A stretch of 55,299 nt of DNA from assembly GCA_002441465.1 (NCBI GenBank), contig DJWE01000085.1:1-55299 (forward strand), in the 5' to 3' direction. The DNA is from Propionibacteriaceae bacterium UBA6238 (GTDB taxonomy: Bacteria; Actinomycetota; Actinomycetes; Propionibacteriales; Propionibacteriaceae). How positions within the stretch are numbered: position 1 is the stretch's first letter; each line of letters begins with the position of its first letter. Positions 15,672 through 24,976 of the stretch are shown in pieces. The translations under genes and the position numbers were made by a program. The notes under the pieces are model-generated. The model was given only the letters and a program-made list of their open reading frames with translations. It ran no database searches and was not told where the DNA came from.

Positions 15672-16568
15672 CTACACCTCACCCAGGCTCGGCGACTCGG
15701 CCTGCACGGCGTGCCCACCGAACTGATTGCGCATCGCAGCGACGAGCTTCATCGCCGGAGACTCGTCCTGACGGGAGACGAAGCGGGCGAACAGCGCCGC
15801 GGTGAGCGCAGGCACCGGGACGCCGAGGTCGATCGCGGCGTCGACGGTCCAGCGTCCCTCACCGGAGTCGTCGGCGTAGCCCTTGAGCTTCTCCAGGTGG
15901 GGGTCGTCTGCCAGTGCGCGGGCGATCAGGTCGAGCAGCCAGGAACGGATCACCGTGCCTTCACGCCAACTGTCGAAGATGGCCGGAACGTTGTGCACCA
16001 ACTCGGCCTTCTCCAGTAGTTCCCAGCCCTCGGCGTAGGCCTGCATGATCGAGTACTCGATGCCGTTGTGCACCATCTTGGCGAAGTGCCCGGCGCCATG
16101 TCCGCCCGCGTGGACGAAACCGAACTCGCCCTCGGGCTTGAGCGCATCGAAGATCGGCTGCACCGTTGCCACGTCCGCCTCGTCGCCGCCGCACATCAAG
16201 GCGTAGCCGAGATCCTTTCCCCACACGCCGCCGGAGACGCCGCAGTCGATGAACCGGACGCCGCCGGCCGCCAGCCGATCGGCTCGGCCCTGGTCGCCGG
16301 TCCACTTGGTGTTGCCACCGTCGATCACGATGTCGCCCTCGGACAGCAGCCCGGCGAGCTCGTCGACGACGGCGTCCAGGAATCGCACCGGCACCATCAC
16401 CCACACGACTCGTGGCCTCTGTTCCAGCCGGTCGACCAGTTCGGCGAGGCTGGGTACCTCGGAGACGTCCGGATTGGCGTCGTAGCCGAGCACGGTGTGC
16501 CCGGCCGCACGCAGGCGCGCAGCCATGTTCCCACCCATTCGGCCGAGGCCGACCATGCCGAGTTCCAT
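15672..16568 (-). CDS. gnd: 6-phosphogluconate dehydrogenase (decarboxylating), short form
   Basis: At 298 residues this is the short GndA/YqeC class rather than the 470-residue form. The Rossmann start MVGLGRMGGNMAARL, the substrate-binding DCGVSGGVWG and the active-site GHFAKMVHNGIEY (with the catalytic Lys) are clear. It converts 6-phosphogluconate to ribulose 5-phosphate and CO2 in the oxidative pentose phosphate pathway. The short class is often NAD-linked. GAGGAGG 6 nt before the ATG supports the start. Zwf is not in the window. Confidence 0.93.
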   Translation of the reverse strand: MELGMVGLGRMGGNMAARLRAAGHTVLGYDANPDVSEVPSLAELVDRLEQRPRVVWVMVPVRFLDAVVDELAGLLSEGDIVIDGGNTKWTGDQGRADRLAAGGVRFIDCGVSGGVWGKDLGYALMCGGDEADVATVQPIFDALKPEGEFGFVHAGGHGAGHFAKMVHNGIEYSIMQAYAEGWELLEKAELVHNVPAIFDSWREGTVIRSWLLDLIARALADDPHLEKLKGYADDSGEGRWTVDAAIDLGVPVPALTAALFARFVSRQDESPAMKLVAAMRNQFGGHAVQAESPSLGEV

Positions 16569-16628
16569 CGTGTTCCTCCTCGTGAATCCGGGTTCAGGCT
16601 ACGACGCCGCGGCAAGGCCCGCCGGGGC

Positions 16629-17858
16629 TCACTCCGGGCTGAGCTTGGCGTCCTGCCTGGGCACGATCACGGTGTTCAGGACCATCAGCAAGGACGCGGT
16701 GACCGGCACGGCCACCAGAGCACCCAACAGGCCGAGCAAGGTGCCGCCGACCAGGGCGCCGATCAGCACCAGCGAGCCGGGGATGTCCACGGCCTTCGTC
16801 ATCACGCGGGGGGTCATCACGTAGGCCTCGACCTGCATGTAGGCGAAGTAGACCACCGCGAAGATCAGCGCGGCCCACGGGTTGGTGAACAGGATCACCA
16901 CGGTGGCCAAGATCCAGAACAGCACCGGCCCGACCATCGGGATCATCGTGATTGCCAGCGCCAGTGAGGACAGCAGTGCCGCGAACGGCACCTGCAAGAT
17001 GGTCATCAGGATGAACGAGAACGCCGCGTTGGCGGCGGCGAGGATCGCCATTCCGGAGACGTAGCCGCCGACGGAATCGGTGATCTGGTCGGTGATCTTC
17101 TCCAACTGGGAGCGGGCGTGCGCCGGAGCGAGCCGGATCATGGCGGACTGCATGGTGTGCAGCGAAGCCAGGAAGTACAGGGTGAGGACGAAGACGATCA
17201 GGGTGCCGGAGACGGCGTTCACCACGCCCGTGCCGACGGCCAGGGCTCCGCCGCCGATCGCCAGCAGGTTGGCCGGGTTGGACAGCCAGGTGCGCACCTG
17301 GTTCAGCACTGTGTCGTAGAGGTCGGCCTGTCCGGTCATCGCCGCGAGATTGGCGAACCACTCGGAGTTCTGGATGCCGGTGATGTAGCCGGGCACGGCC
17401 AGCGCGAACTCGGTCACCTGCACGATGGCTGTCGGCAGAACCAAGGCGATCAGGCCACCGAAGATCACCGCGAAGCCGCCGAAGACGATCGTGATGCTCA
17501 ACCCGCGCGACATCCGATGGCGTTCCAGCCAGCGCACCAGCGGGTCGAGCGCGAGTGCGATGAACAACGCCACGCCAATCGAGACCATGACGGTCGACAG
17601 CGAGGACACCGCGCTGGCGAGCGTCAACGCGATCAACGCACCGACTGTCGCGGTGAAGCCCCAGGCGAGCGGGTGACCGAGGTCGACCAGGAACCGTCCC
17701 TTGCGGACGGGGTTCCCGATCGAGACGGCGCCGGCGGGGTCTCGGTCGTCGGCTGCCGCGTCCGGCGCATCGGTGGCGGCGTGGTCGAGCTGTTCGGGCC
17801 GGGCAGGCTCGATAGCGGTCCCGGACTCGTCGCTCACGTTCTGTTTCGGGTCGGCCAT
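16629..17858 (-). CDS. AI-2E family transporter
   Basis: The 409-residue protein has a disordered, acidic, Ala-rich N terminus of about 60 residues and then about eight hydrophobic segments typical of the AI-2E (PerM/TqsA) family. The conserved block GPVLFWILATVVILFTNPW and the C-terminal GALVAVPVTAS support this. Family members export autoinducers or act as Na+/H+ antiporters; a specific role cannot be given. The ATG at 17858 follows a -10 box TACGCT (17865-17870) by 6 nt, which argues against longer versions of the protein. Confidence 0.88.
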   Translation of the reverse strand: MADPKQNVSDESGTAIEPARPEQLDHAATDAPDAAADDRDPAGAVSIGNPVRKGRFLVDLGHPLAWGFTATVGALIALTLASAVSSLSTVMVSIGVALFIALALDPLVRWLERHRMSRGLSITIVFGGFAVIFGGLIALVLPTAIVQVTEFALAVPGYITGIQNSEWFANLAAMTGQADLYDTVLNQVRTWLSNPANLLAIGGGALAVGTGVVNAVSGTLIVFVLTLYFLASLHTMQSAMIRLAPAHARSQLEKITDQITDSVGGYVSGMAILAAANAAFSFILMTILQVPFAALLSSLALAITMIPMVGPVLFWILATVVILFTNPWAALIFAVVYFAYMQVEAYVMTPRVMTKAVDIPGSLVLIGALVGGTLLGLLGALVAVPVTASLLMVLNTVIVPRQDAKLSPE

Positions 17859-17919
17859 GCGAGCAGCGTAGGGCCTCGGGTGGCCGCTGACGATGCCACC
17901 GCGCCCGCGCGGCGCTGTC

Positions 17920-18789
17920 TCAGCGTGCCGACGTCCGTGACGGGAGCAGCTCGAGAACCAGTGCTGCGCCCACCACGAGCAGCAACATCCCGAACACCTG
18001 GCCGACGTCGAGTTGCTCACCGAGGAACAGGACCCCCGCGAGAGCGGCGACCACCAGGCCGATCGTCTTCACCATGCCCGCGCGAGCACCCTCGCCGGCG
18101 TCCGGCATCCGCACCTCCAGCACGGGGGAGACCAGCGCGGCGACCGCGACCAAAGCCGCGAGCGCGAGGTAGCCCCACGGCGTGCCCGTCCCCGGAGAGC
18201 CGAACAGCAACACCGCAGGCAACGTCGCCGCCCCGGCGATCACGTGTGCTCCGACCGCGACGTCGGGCTCTCCACGCAGCCGCAGCGTCCCATAGCGGAT
18301 CGCGAACCCACCGGCGATCGCACTCAGCAAGGCGGCGAGGATTCCGGCGAGGAACGCCCAGCTGTCGCCGTCAACGGGGAAGACGACGACCAGGAACAGA
18401 CCGACGAAACCTGCGGCGAGCCCGGCGGCCGCGGCTGCAGTGATCCGGTCGATGCCCCACACCTGCCCGAAGAGCGTCGCGAACAGGGGCATCGATCCGA
18501 GCACGATCGCGCTCAGCGCGACGCCGACGTGGTCGATGGCGAAACACAAGCCGATGTTCTGGACCGCGATCGCTGCGGCGAGGATGACCATCGAGCGGGC
18601 ATCGGTCGGACGCGCCAGACGCCGTCCGCCCAGCCGGACGGACAAGGCGATGGCCGCGGCAGCGGTGAAGGAGGTCAGCGCTGCGGCCGCCGCCCAGCCG
18701 AAACCGAAGACGACTCCGCAGACCAGCATGATCGACAGACCCCACAGCAGCGAGAGCGCGGCGTGCGCCGGCCAGCTGCGACGGGGCAT
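17920..18789 (-). CDS. EamA/DMT-family transporter
   Basis: The 289-residue protein has about ten membrane segments in two EamA repeats, with the second repeat ending in GVLFLGEQLDVGQVFGMLLL, the standard EamA end motif. Substrate unknown: such proteins export metabolites or amino acids. I chose the ATG at 18789, preceded by GGGAGAGG about 5 nt upstream. The region before it (18790-18840) is AT-richer and includes repeated CATAC steps, probably the promoter. Confidence 0.85.
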   Translation of the reverse strand: MPRRSWPAHAALSLLWGLSIMLVCGVVFGFGWAAAAALTSFTAAAAIALSVRLGGRRLARPTDARSMVILAAAIAVQNIGLCFAIDHVGVALSAIVLGSMPLFATLFGQVWGIDRITAAAAAGLAAGFVGLFLVVVFPVDGDSWAFLAGILAALLSAIAGGFAIRYGTLRLRGEPDVAVGAHVIAGAATLPAVLLFGSPGTGTPWGYLALAALVAVAALVSPVLEVRMPDAGEGARAGMVKTIGLVVAALAGVLFLGEQLDVGQVFGMLLLVVGAALVLELLPSRTSAR

Positions 18790-18953
18790 GCGAACCTCTC
18801 CCTGACATGGATTGTCATACGTTCTCATACACCCAACGCGAGGGTTGAATCGTGATCATTCGTGCAGTGGGGGAGCGGTGTCCGGCGCAATCGTGCACCC
18901 GGACGCCGTAGCGAGGCGAGCTGCCGTGATCAGCGCCGATTTCTCGGTGCGGC

Positions 18954-18959
18954 TAGCCT
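18954..18959 (+). promoter_or_regulatory. -10 box (TAGCCT) of leaderless MFS gene
   Basis: TAGCCT ends 6 nt before the GTG at 18966. Confidence 0.5.
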
Positions 18960-18965
18960 GACTCG

Positions 18966-20243
18966 GTGCCCGACACCTCGACACCGGTACAACGGACGTA
19001 TCTCACCCTCACCGTCTTGACCACGCTCGCTGCGTCCTCGATCTGGGGCGTGAACACCTTGTTCCTGTTGGACGCGGGCCTGGACAACACGCAGGCCTTC
19101 GCGGCCAACGCCGCATTCACCCTCGGCATGGTCCTCTTCGAGATCCCCACCGGCGTTGTGGCGGACACCCGCGGTCGCAGGTTCTCCTTCCTTCTCGGCA
19201 CCGTCACCCTGCTCGCGTCCACACTCCTGTACTGGTGGATGTGGTTCGTCCGGGCACCCTTCCTGGGCTGGGTGTTGGCCTCGCTGCTGATCGGGCTCGG
19301 CTTCACCTTCTTCTCCGGGGCCACCGAGGCCTGGCTGGTGGACGCGCTGGCCGACGCCGGCCACTCCGGCGACCTGGAGGCCGTGTTCGGGCGGGCTCAG
19401 GTGGCCTCGGGTGCGGCTTTGCTGGTCGGCTCGCTCGCCGGCGGCCTGATCGCTCAGGTGAGCGATCTCGGCGTGCCGTACCTGATCCGGTCGGGTCTGC
19501 TCGCGGTGACCGCCGTGGTGGCCGCGGCGGCGATGCGCGACCGCGGCTTCACTCCGGACCGCAGCCTGCGTCCCGGGGAGGCGATCCGCGCGGTCCTAGC
19601 CGGCTCCATCGACGGCGGCCTGCGGAACAGACCCGTCCGGTGGCTGATGCTGGCCGCACCCTTCACCGCAGGCACCGGCATCTACGTGTTCTACGCCCTC
19701 CAGCCCTATCTGCTTGAGCTGGCCGGCGATCCGCACGCCTACGCGATCGCGGGGGCCGCGGCCGCGCTCACCGCTGGCGCCCAGATCGTCGGCGGATTGC
19801 TCGTCGGCCGAGTCCGGCGGTTGTTCCGGCGTCGCACCGACGCATTGCTGCTGGGCGGCCTGCTCGGCGTCGCGCTTCTGGTCGGGCTGGCGGTGGCGGG
19901 CAGCCTGTGGGTCGCGCTCGCCCTGGTGGCGGTCTGGTCACTGGTGGCGGCGGCAACCGCGCCGCTGCGGCAGTCGTTCGTCAACGGCCTGGTCCCCTCG
20001 GCACAGCGGGCCACCGTCTTGTCCTTCGACTCCCTGATGGGCTCCTCCGGAGGAGTCGTCGCTCAGCCCGCACTGGGCCGGGTCGCGGACGTGTCCGGGT
20101 ACGCCGCGTCCTACCTGGTCGCTTCGGGCGTCCTCGCCCTCTCCTTGCCGTTCACCTGGCTGGCCCGTCGCGAGCACGCGGCGAGCGACCCGACCGGTTC
20201 GGACCCGAGGATCCGGCCCGACGACAAGCCGCCGCGCCGATGA
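18966..20243 (+). CDS. MFS transporter
   Basis: The 425-residue protein has about 12 hydrophobic segments. After helix 2 comes EIPTGVVADTRGRR, the MFS loop 2-3 signature. It has no recognisable substrate-specific signature, though the family with this IPTGVVAD form is often annotated as drug or unknown-substrate efflux. The start is the leaderless GTG at 18966. Its stop overlaps the thpR start (ATGA), linking it to an RNA-processing gene, an arrangement that says little about its substrate. Confidence 0.87.
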   Translation: MPDTSTPVQRTYLTLTVLTTLAASSIWGVNTLFLLDAGLDNTQAFAANAAFTLGMVLFEIPTGVVADTRGRRFSFLLGTVTLLASTLLYWWMWFVRAPFLGWVLASLLIGLGFTFFSGATEAWLVDALADAGHSGDLEAVFGRAQVASGAALLVGSLAGGLIAQVSDLGVPYLIRSGLLAVTAVVAAAAMRDRGFTPDRSLRPGEAIRAVLAGSIDGGLRNRPVRWLMLAAPFTAGTGIYVFYALQPYLLELAGDPHAYAIAGAAAALTAGAQIVGGLLVGRVRRLFRRRTDALLLGGLLGVALLVGLAVAGSLWVALALVAVWSLVAAATAPLRQSFVNGLVPSAQRATVLSFDSLMGSSGGVVAQPALGRVADVSGYAASYLVASGVLALSLPFTWLARREHAASDPTGSDPRIRPDDKPPRR

Positions 20244-20794
20244 GCGAGCGGCTGTTCGCGGCAGTGATTCTGCCTGCGGAGGTGGTCGACGCGATCGACC
20301 GCTTCCTCCAGCCCCGCCGCGACGCGGAGCCGGGCTTGCGCTGGACGGTTCCGGACGGCTGGCATCTCACCTGTGCCTTCCTGCCGCGGGTGGCCCTGAC
20401 TCAGGTCGAGCCACTCGAGGAGACGCTGGGTGAAGTGGCCGCTCGCACCGGCCGGTTCCGGCTCACTCTCGCCGGCTCCGGGGCCTTTCCGGACGCGAGC
20501 CGTGCCACCGTGCTCTGGCTCGGCGTCCTCGAGGGAGCCGACGACCTCGCGCAGCTCGCCGTCCGGTGTCGCAATGCCGCCTCCGGCTGCGGCGTGGAGG
20601 TCGACGGAGGACGGTTCCGTCCGCACCTCACCCTCGCGCGCACCAAGCCGTTCGCTGCCCGCCGTTGGCTGACGGTTCTGGACGCGATCCCCGCGCAGTC
20701 CTGGCCGGTGGAGGAGTTCGCGCTGGTCCGCTCGCGGCTGCTCCGCGGCGGCGCGGGTTACGAGGTCCTCGGCCGTTTTCCGCTGGCCGGCTGA
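20240..20794 (+). CDS. thpR: RNA 2',3'-cyclic phosphodiesterase
   Basis: The 184-residue 2H-superfamily phosphoesterase has both catalytic motifs: HLTCAFL (about 44-50) and HLTLAR (about 132-137). The start MSERLFAAVILP is typical of ThpR/LigT. It opens 2',3'-cyclic phosphates to 2'-phosphates on RNA ends. It overlaps the upstream MFS gene by 4 nt. Confidence 0.9.
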   Translation: MSERLFAAVILPAEVVDAIDRFLQPRRDAEPGLRWTVPDGWHLTCAFLPRVALTQVEPLEETLGEVAARTGRFRLTLAGSGAFPDASRATVLWLGVLEGADDLAQLAVRCRNAASGCGVEVDGGRFRPHLTLARTKPFAARRWLTVLDAIPAQSWPVEEFALVRSRLLRGGAGYEVLGRFPLAG

Positions 20795-20860
20795 GCAACC
20801 GAGCGGTTCGGGCGAGCGCGCTCGCGTCCAAATCCTCGGCGACCGATGCCGGGCCACGGC

Positions 20861-20866
20861 TATGCT
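20861..20866 (+). promoter_or_regulatory. -10 box (TATGCT) of leaderless MFS gene
   Basis: TATGCT ends 8 nt before the GTG at 20875. Confidence 0.55.
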
Positions 20867-20874
20867 GCCCGCTC

Positions 20875-22137
20875 GTGGCTGCCATCCGGGGACTGTTCGC
20901 CGATACCGCACCCCTGGCGAATCCTCATTTCCGGCGGCTGTGGCAGGCCAACATCATCACCGTGATCGGTGCCCAGCTCACCGTGGTCGCGGTGCCCGCG
21001 CAGCTCTACGCGATCACCGGAGACTCCGGCTACGTCGGCCTCACCGGCGTGTTCGGTCTGGTGCCGCTGGTCGTGTTCGGGTTGTGGGGTGGCGCCCTCG
21101 CCGACCACTTCGACCGGAGGATCCTGCTGCTCGTCACGACGGTCGGGCTGATCGCGACCAGCGGTCTGTTCTGGATCCAGGCAACGCTGAACCTCAACAA
21201 CGTCTGGCTCATGCTCGGTGTCTTCTCGCTTCAGCAGGCCTTCTTCGCGGTGAACCAGCCGACTCGTAGCGCGGTGCTGCCGAGGCTGCTGCCTGCCGCA
21301 CAGCTGCCCGCCGCGAACGCCCTCAACATGACCGTGATGATGGCCGGTGCGATCGTGGGGCCGATGATCGGCGGCGTGCTGATCCCCGTGTTGGGCTACT
21401 CGTGGCTGTACCTGGTCGACACCGTCACCCTGCTCGCGACCTTCGCCGCGGTGTGGCGATTGCCTGCCTTAGCGATGGAGAACCGGGTCGGTGCGCCGGG
21501 GCTGCGTTCGGTGATCGACGGCCTGGCCTACCTGCGTCTGCATCCGGTGTTGCTCACCTCCTTCGTGCTGGACTTGATCGCGATGATCTTCGGCATGCCC
21601 CGCGCGCTGTTCCCCCAGATCGCCCACGAGTCGTTCGGCGGCTCGGTCGAGGGCGGCACCCAGTTCGCCGTCCTGATGGCGGCCATGCCCGTCGGTGCGG
21701 TACTTGGCGGGGTGTTCTCGGGATGGATCTCGCGCGTCCGCAGGCAGGGCCGGGCTGTGGTGATCAGCATCGCGGCCTGGGGGGCGGCGATCGTCGCGGT
21801 CGGCGTGGCCGTCGGCTTCGCGCCGCTTTGGTCGCTGCCGATGCTCGTCGCGGCGTGCGTGTTCTTGATGCTGGGCGGGGCCGCCGACATGGCGTCCGCC
21901 GCGTTCCGGCAGGCGATGCTGCTCTCGGCGGCCGACGACGCGGTGCGCGGGCGGCTGCAGGGGGTGTTCATCGTGGTCGTGGCCGGTGGGCCGCGGATCG
22001 CCGACACGGTGCACGGCTACGCGGCCGGCGCGTTCGGCACTGCGTGGACGACCGGTGGCGGCGGGCTGCTCGTGATCGTCCTGACCGCGCTGGTCGCGTT
22101 CTTGGTGCCGGCGTTCTGGCGGTACCGCTCCGGCTAG
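20875..22137 (+). CDS. MFS transporter (enterobactin-exporter-like group)
   Basis: The 420-residue protein has about 12 membrane segments and starts NPHFRRLWQANIITVIGAQL, a form seen in the EntS-like MFS group. The loop GGALADHFDRRILLL is the MFS loop 2-3 signature. The internal block QPTRSAVLPRLLPAAQLPAANAL is also diagnostic of that group. No siderophore genes are nearby, so the substrate remains open. I chose the GTG at 20875 from the -10 box; the longer open frame upstream runs antisense-like through thpR and is not used. Confidence 0.87.
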   Translation: MAAIRGLFADTAPLANPHFRRLWQANIITVIGAQLTVVAVPAQLYAITGDSGYVGLTGVFGLVPLVVFGLWGGALADHFDRRILLLVTTVGLIATSGLFWIQATLNLNNVWLMLGVFSLQQAFFAVNQPTRSAVLPRLLPAAQLPAANALNMTVMMAGAIVGPMIGGVLIPVLGYSWLYLVDTVTLLATFAAVWRLPALAMENRVGAPGLRSVIDGLAYLRLHPVLLTSFVLDLIAMIFGMPRALFPQIAHESFGGSVEGGTQFAVLMAAMPVGAVLGGVFSGWISRVRRQGRAVVISIAAWGAAIVAVGVAVGFAPLWSLPMLVAACVFLMLGGAADMASAAFRQAMLLSAADDAVRGRLQGVFIVVVAGGPRIADTVHGYAAGAFGTAWTTGGGGLLVIVLTALVAFLVPAFWRYRSG

Positions 22138-22168
22138 GTGGCTCTGTCGCTGCGGGCCGGTCGTCGTC

Positions 22169-22174
22169 TATCGT
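22169..22174 (+). promoter_or_regulatory. -10 box (TATCGT) of leaderless CorA-family gene
   Basis: TATCGT ends 7 nt before the ATG at 22182. Confidence 0.5.
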
Positions 22175-22181
22175 CGCGGGC

Positions 22182-23180
22182 ATGGCCCCCGAACGGGTGT
22201 TGTGGGTGGATCGTGCCTCAGGTGCGGTCACCCGGCATGAGCAGGCCGACATCGCCGGCTTGCTGTCCGATCCGTCCGGCTGGCTCTGGCTGGACGTGCC
22301 CGAGCCGGACGAACAGACCGGCGTTCTGCTCGGCGAGGTTTTCGGAGCCCACCCGGCGGCCGTGACGGACCTGGTCGAGCGCAATCACGTGCCGCGTCTG
22401 CACGTCTATGGCCACTCGCTGCTGCTGATCCTGCAGCGTCCGCTGGCGGGGGAAGGCGGGCACGTCCACTATCTCGAGCTGGATCAGCTGGTCGGCCCGA
22501 ACTACCTGGTCACCGTCCATGGCCCCCGCAACCCGGCGGTGCCGCTGGAGCTGCTGCTGGAGGAGACCGACGACCTCGCCGAACGCATGCTCACCGGACG
22601 TCATCTGCCTTCCGGACCATGGGCGGCCTCGCACCGGATCGTCTCCGCGCTGACGATCGCGCAGGAACGCGAGGTGAACCGGCTCGCACGCGACGTCGGC
22701 GGACTGGAGCAACAAGTGATGGCACACGTCGGGGACTCGCATCCGGAGGCGCTGCTGGAGGACCTGTTCCACACCCGCCATGCGCTCTTGACCCTGCGGA
22801 CCATGGCCGGCCAGGCCGCCGAGATCTACGGCCGCGCCGTCCGGCTGCTGGGTGAGGACGCGGAGGTGCGCGAGTTCCTGCGCGACAACAAGGACGCCTA
22901 CGACCGGCTCAGCCGCATCGCCGGTGGCCAGCTGGAGTTCCTCTCCGGCGTCACCGAGTACTACCGCGCGCGTACCGACACCAAGATGACCGTGGCCGCC
23001 GAGCGGCTGGCCGTGATCGCCGCGATCACGTTGCCCGTGACCGCGATCAGCTCGGTGATGGGCATGAACGTGATCGTGCGCGAGCAGACGGACTGGTTCT
23101 GGTTGGCGATCCTGCTGGCGGTGATGATCGCCCTGTCGCTGGTGTTGCTTCGCTGGGCGAAGCGTCAAGGTTGGTGGTGA
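22182..23180 (+). CDS. CorA-family divalent metal ion transporter
   Basis: The 332-residue protein has a large cytoplasmic N-terminal domain, a long helical stalk (about 180-265) and two C-terminal membrane segments. The signature GMN motif follows helix 1 (SSVMGMNVI). The protein ends with basic residues (RWAKRQGWW), as in CorA. It should mediate Mg2+ (or Co2+/Zn2+) uptake as a homopentamer. A strong palindromic hairpin follows 15 nt after the stop. Confidence 0.9.
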   Translation: MAPERVLWVDRASGAVTRHEQADIAGLLSDPSGWLWLDVPEPDEQTGVLLGEVFGAHPAAVTDLVERNHVPRLHVYGHSLLLILQRPLAGEGGHVHYLELDQLVGPNYLVTVHGPRNPAVPLELLLEETDDLAERMLTGRHLPSGPWAASHRIVSALTIAQEREVNRLARDVGGLEQQVMAHVGDSHPEALLEDLFHTRHALLTLRTMAGQAAEIYGRAVRLLGEDAEVREFLRDNKDAYDRLSRIAGGQLEFLSGVTEYYRARTDTKMTVAAERLAVIAAITLPVTAISSVMGMNVIVREQTDWFWLAILLAVMIALSLVLLRWAKRQGWW

Positions 23181-23195
23181 ACCGCCGCCCCACCC

Positions 23196-23251
23196 GCCGA
23201 GTTGTCAGAATCTCGTTCGGCTATGACCGAAGGAGATTCTGACAACTCGGC
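23196..23251. repeat. long palindromic repeat, copy 1 (also terminator position)
   Basis: A 25-position stem with a single G-G mismatch encloses a 6-nt loop CTATGA (23221-23226). The arms contain GAGTTGTCAGAATCT. It separates the convergent CorA and YqeY genes, so it can act as a bidirectional terminator. The same element recurs inverted at 26563-26624. Confidence 0.92.
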
Positions 23252-23260
23252 AGGTTGGGG

Positions 23261-23728
23261 TCAGCCGAGGGCTGCCTTCACCTTGGCCGCGACGACCGCG
23301 CCCTGCGCACGACCGGACGCGCGGGCGTTCACGGCCTTGATCACCAGGCCCATTTGCTTCATCGTCGGGGTCGAACCGAGCTGGGACGCCGCCGCGGCGA
23401 CCTCCTCGGCCACGATCGCGTCCAGTTCGGCGTCGCTGAGCGCCGCGGGGAGGTAGCGCTGCAACACCTCGACCTCGGCGAGCTCCTTCGCAGCCAACTC
23501 CGGCCGGTTGCCCGCGGTGTAAGCCTCGGCAGAGTCGCGACGCTTGGCCACTTCGCGGTTCAGCACCCCAAGCACCTCCGCGTCGCTCAACTCGCGCGCC
23601 TGGGTGCCCGCCACCTGCTCATTCTTGATTGCGGCGACCGCCATCCGCAGGGTGGACTTGGTGAGCTCGTCGTGGGCCTTCATCGCTGTGACCAGGTCCG
23701 CCTGAATCGTGTCCTTCAGTTCGCTCAT
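23261..23728 (-). CDS. GatB/YqeY domain protein
   Basis: The 155-residue protein matches the stand-alone YqeY family: MSELKDTIQADLVTAMKAHD, STLRMAVAAIKNEQV, a central RRDSAEAY and the C-terminal TMKQMGLVIKAVNA. The fold is shared with the tRNA-binding tail of the amidotransferase subunit GatB, so a tRNA-related role is presumed. AAGGA before the ATG at 23728 supports this start over an upstream in-frame one. Confidence 0.9.
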   Translation of the reverse strand: MSELKDTIQADLVTAMKAHDELTKSTLRMAVAAIKNEQVAGTQARELSDAEVLGVLNREVAKRRDSAEAYTAGNRPELAAKELAEVEVLQRYLPAALSDAELDAIVAEEVAAAASQLGSTPTMKQMGLVIKAVNARASGRAQGAVVAAKVKAALG

Positions 23729-23790
23729 CGTGATCCTTTCCGCGCAAACCACACCAGTCTCTCATGGCGTGGACGCTCGCAGCGGATGAC

Positions 23791-23796
23791 TATGCT
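23791..23796 (+). promoter_or_regulatory. -10 box (TATGCT) upstream of metX
   Basis: TATGCT lies about 31 nt before the metX ATG, and GGGGAGAGG lies just before that ATG, so this transcript should have a short leader with a normal ribosome site. Confidence 0.5.
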
Positions 23797-23827
23797 GAGG
23801 CCCCGAACAGCAGGGGAGAGGTTCTCG

Positions 23828-24976
23828 ATGGTGGAGCGGTTGCCGGCCGACTCAGTGGGTCTGGTCCGCACGCAGACCGTCCGCCTGTTCACCGCCGAGG
23901 AGCCACTGCACCTCGAGCTGGGCGGCACACTGGGGCCGATCGACGTGGCGTATGAGACCTATGGATCGCTCTCGCCGGCCGCGGACAACGCCGTATTCAT
24001 CTGTCACGCGCTCACCGGCGACGCCCACGCCGCCGGCTTCCACGAGGGAGCGAAGCGTCCGGGCTGGTGGGACAACCTGATCGGGCCGGGCAAGCCGCTG
24101 GACACCAACCGCTTCTTCGTGATCAGCGCCAACTTGATCGGTGGCTGCCAGGGCAGCACCGGACCGTCCTCGATCAACCCGGCCACGGACGCGGCCTACG
24201 GGCTGGATTTCCCCCTGCTGATGATGCGCGACCTGGTCGCGGTGCACCGAGCGCTGGTCAAGCACTTGGGCATCACTCGCCTGCTCGCCGCCCTGGGCGG
24301 CTCCCTCGGCGGGATGCAGGTGCTGCAGTGGGCGCTCGACCACCCCGACGAGATCGCCAACGCGTTGGTGATCGCCGCGTCCAGTCGGCTCACCGCGCAG
24401 AACATCGGTTTCTCGGCGGTCGCGCGGCGCGCCATCATGACCGACCGCAACTTCGCCGAGGGCGACTATGCCGCCGCTGGAGTGAACCCCGACACCGGCC
24501 TCGCGATCGCGCGGATGATGGCACACATCACCTACCTGTCCGAAGACGCGCTCACCGAGAAGTTCGGACGCCAGCCGCACCCCAACCGCCACCATCCGGG
24601 CTTCGGCATCGACTTCGCGGTAGAGAGCTACCTCGACCACCAGGGCCAGGCCTTCCTGGAGCGCTTCGATGCCCTGAGCTACCTCTATCTGACCCGGGTG
24701 ATGGACTACTTCGACCCCTTCGCCGATCCGGACGCGCTCACTGCGGTGTCCGCCGACCCCGTGACCTGGCTGGTGCTCTCCTTCGCCACTGACTGGCGGT
24801 TCGGCACCGACCACTCCCGTCGGATCGTCCGCAAGCTGGAGCAGGCGGGCCAGCCGGTCACGTTCCGGGAGATCCCCTCCACTTGGGGCCACGACTCCTT
24901 CCTGCTCCCGGTCGAGCCGTACCACGCGACGTTGCGGGCGTTCTTCGACCGCTCCCTGCGGGAGGTGCGGGCATGA
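23828..24976 (+). CDS. metX: homoserine O-acetyltransferase
   Basis: The 382-residue alpha/beta-hydrolase carries the nucleophile elbow GGSLGGMQ (catalytic Ser), the family block LIGGCQGSTGPSSINP and the C-terminal catalytic His in STWGHDSFLL. It activates homoserine for methionine synthesis; acetyl- versus succinyl-transfer cannot be separated by eye, but this long form with WWDNLIGPGKPLDT is the usual MetX. The ATG at 23828 has a purine-rich GGGGAGAGG site 6 nt upstream. It is coupled to metW by a 4-nt overlap. Confidence 0.93.
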   Translation: MVERLPADSVGLVRTQTVRLFTAEEPLHLELGGTLGPIDVAYETYGSLSPAADNAVFICHALTGDAHAAGFHEGAKRPGWWDNLIGPGKPLDTNRFFVISANLIGGCQGSTGPSSINPATDAAYGLDFPLLMMRDLVAVHRALVKHLGITRLLAALGGSLGGMQVLQWALDHPDEIANALVIAASSRLTAQNIGFSAVARRAIMTDRNFAEGDYAAAGVNPDTGLAIARMMAHITYLSEDALTEKFGRQPHPNRHHPGFGIDFAVESYLDHQGQAFLERFDALSYLYLTRVMDYFDPFADPDALTAVSADPVTWLVLSFATDWRFGTDHSRRIVRKLEQAGQPVTFREIPSTWGHDSFLLPVEPYHATLRAFFDRSLREVRA